This document shows positions 59,471 through 64,000 of a stretch of 64,000 bases of DNA, piece by piece; the stretch's first letter is position 1; every line of letters begins with the position of its first letter. The notes under the pieces were generated by a model. The model did not search any database, was not told the DNA's origin, and saw nothing but the letters and a program-made list of their open reading frames with translations. Source of the DNA: Rhizobium sp. Root483D2. Lineage in GTDB: Bacteria > Pseudomonadota > Alphaproteobacteria > Rhizobiales > Rhizobiaceae. Position numbers and translations under genes: made by a program. The stretch covers positions 1-64,000 of the forward strand of contig NZ_LMFB01000020.1 of the NCBI RefSeq assembly GCF_001426685.1, read 5' to 3'.

Positions 59471-60967
59471 ATGCTGCTGTCCATGCAGGAAATTTCCAAG
59501 GCGTTTTCCGGGGTTTCTGCGCTCCGGTCAGCGTCGCTCGACATTGCCGCGGGCGAGGTCATGGCGCTGGTCGGCCAGAACGGTGCGGGAAAATCGACGC
59601 TGATCAAGATCCTGACCGGCGCCTATCAGCGCGATAGCGGAACGATCCGGTTTGAGGACGAGGACGTTGTCTTTTCAACGCCCGGTGCCAGCCAGGCCAA
59701 AGGCATCGCCACGATCTATCAGGAAATCAACCTGGCGCCGCAGCGCTCGGTCGCCGAGAACATCTACTTGTCGCGCGAGCCAAAAACGGCGCTCGGGCTG
59801 CTGGACCGGCGGGCGATGCGCGTAGGGGCAGCCGGCGTCCTCAAGACCTTCAATCTGGATATCGACGTGGACATGCCCGTCGGACATTTCAGCGCCGCAA
59901 CCCGACAGATGATCGCGATTGCCCGTGCGGTGACGCAAAAGGCGCGGCTGGTGATCATGGACGAGCCGACATCGTCGCTGGACGAGCGCGAGGTCGCCAT
60001 CCTGTTCGAGACGATCCGCACGCTGAAGAAGAATGGTGTTGCCGTGCTGTTCATTGGCCATAGGCTGGATGAACTCTACGAAATCTGCGACCGCGTCACC
60101 ATCATGCGCGACGGCCAGACGGTGGCGCAGAGCACCATGGCCGACATGCCGAAGATGGAGCTTGTCCGCCACATGCTCGGCAAGGAACTGGCCGCCTTCC
60201 AGGCGATTGCCCGCGACCGCAGCGACGACGAGGCAAAGCCGGTGCGGCTTTCCGTCGAGAGCGCCGGGTCCGGTGTCCGCGTGCGCGATGTCAGCATAAG
60301 CGTGCGCGAAGGCGAGATTTCCGGCCTGGCCGGTCTTTTGGGCTCCGGCCGCACGGAAACCGCGCGGATCATCTTCGGGGTCGATAAATTGCAAAAGGGC
60401 TCGATCCGCATCGACGGCAAGGCGCGGACCTATTCCGAACCGGCCGACGCGATTGCCGATGGCATCGGGCTCGTCTCCGAGGACCGCAAGATTGACGGCA
60501 TCATTCCGGATATGAGCATCCGTGAGAACATGACGCTGGCGCTTTTGCCAAAGCTGAAAAAGGCCGGCATTGTCGATCGCGCCCGCCAGCAGGAAATCGT
60601 CACGCGCTATATCAAGGCGCTCGGCGTCAAATGCGCCTCGCCGGACCAGCCGATCAAGGAGCTTTCCGGCGGCAACCAGCAGAAGGTGCTTTTGGCCCGC
60701 TGGCTCTGCACCGATCCGCGCATCCTGATCATTGACGAACCGACGCGCGGCATCGATATCGGCGCCAAGGCGGAAATCCTCAAGCTTTTGCGCAGCCTGG
60801 CGGACGAGGGCCTCAGCGTCCTGATGATCTCGTCGGAACTGGAGGAACTTCTGGCGGCCGCAGACCGTGTCACGGTGCTCAGCGACGGACGCTCGGTTGC
60901 CGTCCTCAAGCGCGACGAACTCAGCGAGACGGCGCTTCTTTCCGCCATGGCCCATCAGGTGAATTAA
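59471..60967 (+). CDS. ytfR: YtfR-like CUT2 double ATPase
   Basis: A 498-residue ATPase with two nucleotide-binding domains. Domain 1: GQNGAGKST, signature FSAATRQMIAIARA, Walker B MDEPTSSLDERE. Domain 2: Lys-less [36 protein letters not shown]. This is the canonical CUT2 layout. GAGGATGG lies upstream of the ATG. It powers the two permeases directly downstream; its stop is followed one base later by the first permease start. Confidence 0.9.
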   Translation: MLLSMQEISKAFSGVSALRSASLDIAAGEVMALVGQNGAGKSTLIKILTGAYQRDSGTIRFEDEDVVFSTPGASQAKGIATIYQEINLAPQRSVAENIYLSREPKTALGLLDRRAMRVGAAGVLKTFNLDIDVDMPVGHFSAATRQMIAIARAVTQKARLVIMDEPTSSLDEREVAILFETIRTLKKNGVAVLFIGHRLDELYEICDRVTIMRDGQTVAQSTMADMPKMELVRHMLGKELAAFQAIARDRSDDEAKPVRLSVESAGSGVRVRDVSISVREGEISGLAGLLGSGRTETARIIFGVDKLQKGSIRIDGKARTYSEPADAIADGIGLVSEDRKIDGIIPDMSIRENMTLALLPKLKKAGIVDRARQQEIVTRYIKALGVKCASPDQPIKELSGGNQQKVLLARWLCTDPRILIIDEPTRGIDIGAKAEILKLLRSLADEGLSVLMISSELEELLAAADRVTVLSDGRSVAVLKRDELSETALLSAMAHQVN

Positions 60968-60968
60968 C

Positions 60969-61967
60969 ATGACGACGATCGACACATCCGCTCCGGGCGA
61001 GCGGCCCGTCCGCCCCAACATGGCGCAGTTTCTCAGCCGCTACGGCACGTTTGCGGCCTTCATTCTGCTCGTGCTGTTCAACCTGATTGTCACGCCTAAT
61101 TTCCTCTCCTGGCAGACGCTCAACGTCAATCTGACCCAGGTGGCGACCATCGTCATCGTTGCCGTCGGCATGACATTGGTGATTGCAACGGGAGGCATCG
61201 ATCTGTCTGTCGGGTCGCTGATGGCGATTGCCGGCACTGCGGCGCCGATGATCTTCATGGGCACGCTGCTGCCGATCGAGAATATGGGTGTTCTCGTCAT
61301 TCTCTCCTTCATTCTGCCGGTACTTCTGGTCATGGCGTTTGGCTGGTTCAACGGCGTGCTGGTGACGCGGTTTTCGATCCAGCCGATCATCGCGACGCTG
61401 GTGCTGTTCATCGCCGGCCGCGGCATTGCCCAGGTCGCCACCAACGGCAATCTGCAGGTGTTCAAGAACCCGGATTTCCAGTTTATCGCCATGGGCCGCA
61501 TTGCCGGTATTCCGGCGCAGGTGATCATCATGATCATCGTTGCTGTGCTGGCCCATTGCCTGATCCGTTACACCGTCATCGGCCGCCAGATTATCGCGGT
61601 GGGCGGCAATGAGAAGGCGGCGCGGCTGACCGGCATTCCGGTGCGCCGCGTCAAGACCTTCGTCTATATCGTCAGCGGTGCCCTGGCTGGTATTGCCGGG
61701 CTGATCGTCGTTGCGCGCAATTCCGCAAGCGACGCCAATCTGGTCGGGCTCGGCATGGAGCTCGACGCCATCGCAGCCGTCGCGGTCGGCGGTTCGCTTC
61801 TCACCGGCGGCCGCGCCAATATTATCGGCACGGTGCTTGGCGCCTTCGTCATCCAGCTGGTGCGCTATACGCTTCTTGCCAATGGCGTGCCCGATGCGGC
61901 GGCACTGATCGTCAAGGCCGGGCTGATCGTCATCGCCGTGTTCATCCAGCAGCGTGCCAAGGGGTAA
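60969..61967 (+). CDS. ytfT: YtfT-like CUT2 permease
   Basis: A 332-residue RbsC-type permease: ATGGIDLSVGSLMAIAG, IIAVGGNEKAARLTGIPVRRVK and AVAVGGSLLTGGRANIIGTVLGA. It has about eight to ten hydrophobic segments. It starts one base after the ATPase stop. Together with the next permease it probably forms a heterodimeric channel, the arrangement of the E. coli YtfT/YjfF pair. Confidence 0.88.
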   Translation: MTTIDTSAPGERPVRPNMAQFLSRYGTFAAFILLVLFNLIVTPNFLSWQTLNVNLTQVATIVIVAVGMTLVIATGGIDLSVGSLMAIAGTAAPMIFMGTLLPIENMGVLVILSFILPVLLVMAFGWFNGVLVTRFSIQPIIATLVLFIAGRGIAQVATNGNLQVFKNPDFQFIAMGRIAGIPAQVIIMIIVAVLAHCLIRYTVIGRQIIAVGGNEKAARLTGIPVRRVKTFVYIVSGALAGIAGLIVVARNSASDANLVGLGMELDAIAAVAVGGSLLTGGRANIIGTVLGAFVIQLVRYTLLANGVPDAAALIVKAGLIVIAVFIQQRAKG

Positions 61968-61973
61968 CGGATC

Positions 61974-62957
61974 ATGCTCAAAACCTTCATGCGGCCCTTC
62001 ATTGCCAAATCCTCCGGCGATTTCGCCCGTCTCGGCGTGCTGCTTGCGCTGGCCGGGCTGATCCTGTTCGGCGCGCTGCGCTACGACAATTTCATCTCGC
62101 CGTTCAATATTCTCAGCTTCCTGCGCTATAATTCCATGTTCGCGCTGATTGCCCTCGGCATGGCCTTCGTCATCATCACCGGCGGCATTGATCTTTCTGT
62201 CGGCGGCGTGGCGGCGATGGCAAGCGTGGTGGCCGCTTATCTGTCGCCCTATGGCTGGGTTCCGGGACTAGCCGGCGGCATGGCCGCCGGATTGATCGCC
62301 GGTTCGATCAATGGACTGATCATCACGCGGATGCGCATACAGCCGTTTATCGCGACGCTGGCTATGATGCTTGCAGCCTATGGAACAGCGCTGCTTCTGG
62401 CCAACAACCAGTCGGTCTCGGTGTCCTATGATACCGGCTTTACCACCATCGGTCAGGACGATTTTCTCGGCTTCCCGATCCCGGCCTGGATTGCGGCACT
62501 GGCCTATGTGCTCGGCTGGATCTTTCTGGAGCGGCATCCGGCCGGACGCCATGTTCTGGCAATCGGCGACGGCGAGGCAACGGCCAACCTGATGGGGTTG
62601 AAGGTCGAAAAGACGCTGTTTGCTGTCTACGCGCTGTCGGGGCTGCTTGCCGGTCTGGCCGGCGTCATCTTGGCTTCCCAGTTCGGGGCGGGGCAGCCGA
62701 CCGAGGGCGTGGGCTGGGAGCTGTTTGCGATTGCCTCCGTCGTGGTCGGCGGCACGCTTTTGACCGGCGGCTCTGGCTCGGTCGGTGCGACGCTGGCGGG
62801 CGCGCTGCTGCTTGCGATGGTCTTCAACATCCTCAATTTCGAAAACGGCCTCGGGTGGATCTCGCTGTCGGCCTATTGGCAATCCGTCATCCGCGGCGCC
62901 TTCCTTCTGGTCGTCGTGGTGCTGCAGGCCCGGTTGATGAAGAAGACCGAGGCCTAG
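61974..62957 (+). CDS. yjfF: YjfF-like CUT2 permease
   Basis: A 327-residue permease whose conserved blocks (LALAGLILFGALRYDNFISPFN, ITGGIDLSVGGVAAM, AIGDGEATANLMGLKVEKT, VVVGGTLLTGGSGSVGATLAGA) follow E. coli YjfF. It is the last gene of the importer operon and is followed by a strong terminator. No catabolic enzyme follows within the window, so processing enzymes for this substrate lie elsewhere or after the SorC gene. Confidence 0.88.
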   Translation: MLKTFMRPFIAKSSGDFARLGVLLALAGLILFGALRYDNFISPFNILSFLRYNSMFALIALGMAFVIITGGIDLSVGGVAAMASVVAAYLSPYGWVPGLAGGMAAGLIAGSINGLIITRMRIQPFIATLAMMLAAYGTALLLANNQSVSVSYDTGFTTIGQDDFLGFPIPAWIAALAYVLGWIFLERHPAGRHVLAIGDGEATANLMGLKVEKTLFAVYALSGLLAGLAGVILASQFGAGQPTEGVGWELFAIASVVVGGTLLTGGSGSVGATLAGALLLAMVFNILNFENGLGWISLSAYWQSVIRGAFLLVVVVLQARLMKKTEA

Positions 62958-62987
62958 ACCTCCTAAAATCGCCGCCGTAATTCCAAG

Positions 62988-63013
62988 CGCGTCCGGGTAA
63001 CCGGGCGCGTTTT
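62988..63013 (+). terminator. Rho-independent terminator of the YtfQ-like importer operon
   Basis: CGCGTCCGG (62988-62996) pairs with CCGGGCGCG (63001-63009), one GU pair, GTAA loop, followed by TTTT. It lies 31 bases after the last permease gene. Confidence 0.85.
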
Positions 63014-63085
63014 GCGCTTGTCCACACGCGAGCCCCTCCTGTTGCAAGCGCATATCGAATTGGTGCGCCGCCGCATCGAAGCCGC

Positions 63086-63119
63086 TTGACAAATTTTTCA
63101 GGTCATGAAAATTCTTTCA
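63086..63119 (+). promoter_or_regulatory. SorC-type operator and possible promoter
   Basis: TGAAAATTCTTTCA (63106-63119) fits TGAAA-N4-TTTCA, the same form as the palindrome at 9912-9925 before the other SorC-controlled locus. TTGACA (63086-63091) lies upstream, and TTTTCA/TGAAAA around 63096-63111 forms an overlapping inverted repeat. The following SorC gene is probably autoregulated here. Confidence 0.6.
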
Positions 63120-63142
63120 GCAAGAGATAAAAATATCATGCC

Positions 63143-64000
63143 ATGAAAAATATGGCAGAGGCGAGGGCGGAGATGGTTGCGGGCGCAGGGTCCATCCGGG
63201 ATGACGAGTCGAGCATGGCGACGCGTGCGGCCTGGCTGCACTATGCCGGCGGCCTGACCCAGGCCGAAGTTGCCAAGCGCCTGGGCCTGACATCCCTCAA
63301 GGCGCACCGCCTCATCACCCGGGCCAATCAGGAAGGCCTGGTGAAGGTCTATATCGATGGCGAAGTCTCCGAATGCGTCGAGCTGGAACAGAAGCTTTCC
63401 GCCCGCTACGGCCTCGACTATTGCGAAGTGGTGCCGGATTTCGATCCGGAGGAACTGCCGCTCAAGGCGCTCGGCATTTCCGGCGCGCAGTTTCTCAAGC
63501 GCGAGATTGAGAAGGACGGCTCCCTGCTGATCGGCATGGGCCATGGGCGCACACTGGCGGCCTGCGTCGAATATCTGCCGCGCACCACCAACAGGGACGT
63601 CCGCTTCGTCTCGCTGCTCGGGGGCCTGACGCGGCGGTTCTCTGCCAATCCGCATGACGTGATCCACCGGTTGGCCGAACGGACCGGCGCGGAAGCCTAT
63701 GTGATGCCGGTGCCGTTTTTCGCCAACACGGTCGAAGACCGGGACGTTCTGTTCAACCAGCGCGGCGTGCGGGAAATCTTCGATCTCGCCAGCAGCGCCG
63801 ATCTGCTCCTCGTCGGCATCGGCACGGTCGAGCGGGAAGCATCGCTGGTGGCAACCGGGATGATCGAAAAGGGCGAACTGGAGGAAATCAAGAAGGGCGG
63901 CGGTGCGGGCGAATTGCTCGGCCATTTCTTCGATGACAAGGGCCAGCCGATCGAGACCTCTTTGTCCAACCGCACGTTTACGCTGAGCCGCGAGGCGCTG
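63143..64000 (+). CDS. SorC-family transcriptional regulator, truncated by the window edge
   Basis: The first 286 codons of a SorC-type regulator; the frame is open to base 64000. HTH at about residues 26-52 (YAGGLTQAEVAKRLGLTSLKAH), then a sugar-binding domain with LLIGMGHGRTLAACVEYL, VSLLGGLTRRFS and LLLVGIGTVEREASLVATGM. ATGs at 63143, 63152 and 63173 are in frame; none has an ideal ribosome site, and 63143 is used. It likely controls an operon beyond the window. It is a paralogue of the regulator at 13835, consistent with the matching operator forms. Confidence 0.87.
   Translation, partial: MKNMAEARAEMVAGAGSIRDDESSMATRAAWLHYAGGLTQAEVAKRLGLTSLKAHRLITRANQEGLVKVYIDGEVSECVELEQKLSARYGLDYCEVVPDFDPEELPLKALGISGAQFLKREIEKDGSLLIGMGHGRTLAACVEYLPRTTNRDVRFVSLLGGLTRRFSANPHDVIHRLAERTGAEAYVMPVPFFANTVEDRDVLFNQRGVREIFDLASSADLLLVGIGTVEREASLVATGMIEKGELEEIKKGGGAGELLGHFFDDKGQPIETSLSNRTFTLSREAL

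Overview
The window reads as chromosomal or chromid DNA from a member of the Rhizobiaceae (Rhizobium/Agrobacterium-like). The evidence is high GC with strong third-position GC bias, so most genes carry long antisense shadow ORFs. It also includes a truncated initiator tRNA at the left edge, LacI, SorC, ROK and TetR regulators each next to its targets, several CUT2 sugar importers, and rhizobial-type palindromic intergenic repeats. No insertion sequence, prophage, CRISPR array or rRNA was seen.

Layout. (1) 1-9140: end of tRNA-fMet, then a LacI-controlled locus: CUT2 importer, ketose 3-epimerase-like protein, FGGY kinase and class II aldolase. The implied route is epimerise, phosphorylate, then cleave to DHAP plus an aldehyde. 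(2) 9171-9737: a membrane-anchored tyrosine-phosphatase-like protein. (3) 9912-21757: a second locus with CUT2 importer, SorC regulator, aldo/keto reductase, GlpD/EryB-like flavoprotein dehydrogenase, DhnA-type class I aldolase, FGGY kinase and GMC oxidoreductase. It looks like a polyol pathway (phosphorylate, oxidise, cleave). (4) 21758-25933: palindromic repeats, then two TetR-controlled short-chain/NmrA reductase modules. (5) 25937-33518: a ROK regulator facing a CUT1 importer with a SIS-domain protein and a PfkB kinase, a pairing typical of Amadori-compound or amino-sugar catabolism.

(6) 33575-57065 is the least conventional part. It holds a glycosyltransferase and deacetylase pair, a metallo-beta-lactamase-fold hydrolase divergent from a large calcineurin-like phosphatase, and a minus-strand operon of a Rossmann-like protein, an ABC-exporter-like protein whose nucleotide-binding domain has lost every catalytic motif, and a cyclic-nucleotide-binding-domain protein. 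Next comes a minus-strand operon in which a complete Opp-type importer runs into three glycosyltransferases. After it are a nucleotide-sugar dehydrogenase, a DUF3095 cyclase-like protein, a small methyltransferase and an FkbM methyltransferase. (7) 57149-64000: a LacI regulator divergent from a YtfQRT/YjfF-like importer with a Tat-type binding protein, then a SorC regulator cut by the window edge.

Common control theme: every sugar locus has a perfect or near-perfect palindrome in its regulatory gap, and all four sugar-binding-protein genes are followed by a strong RNA hairpin before the next transporter gene. Functions come from motif recognition by eye. Substrates are inferred and not demonstrated.
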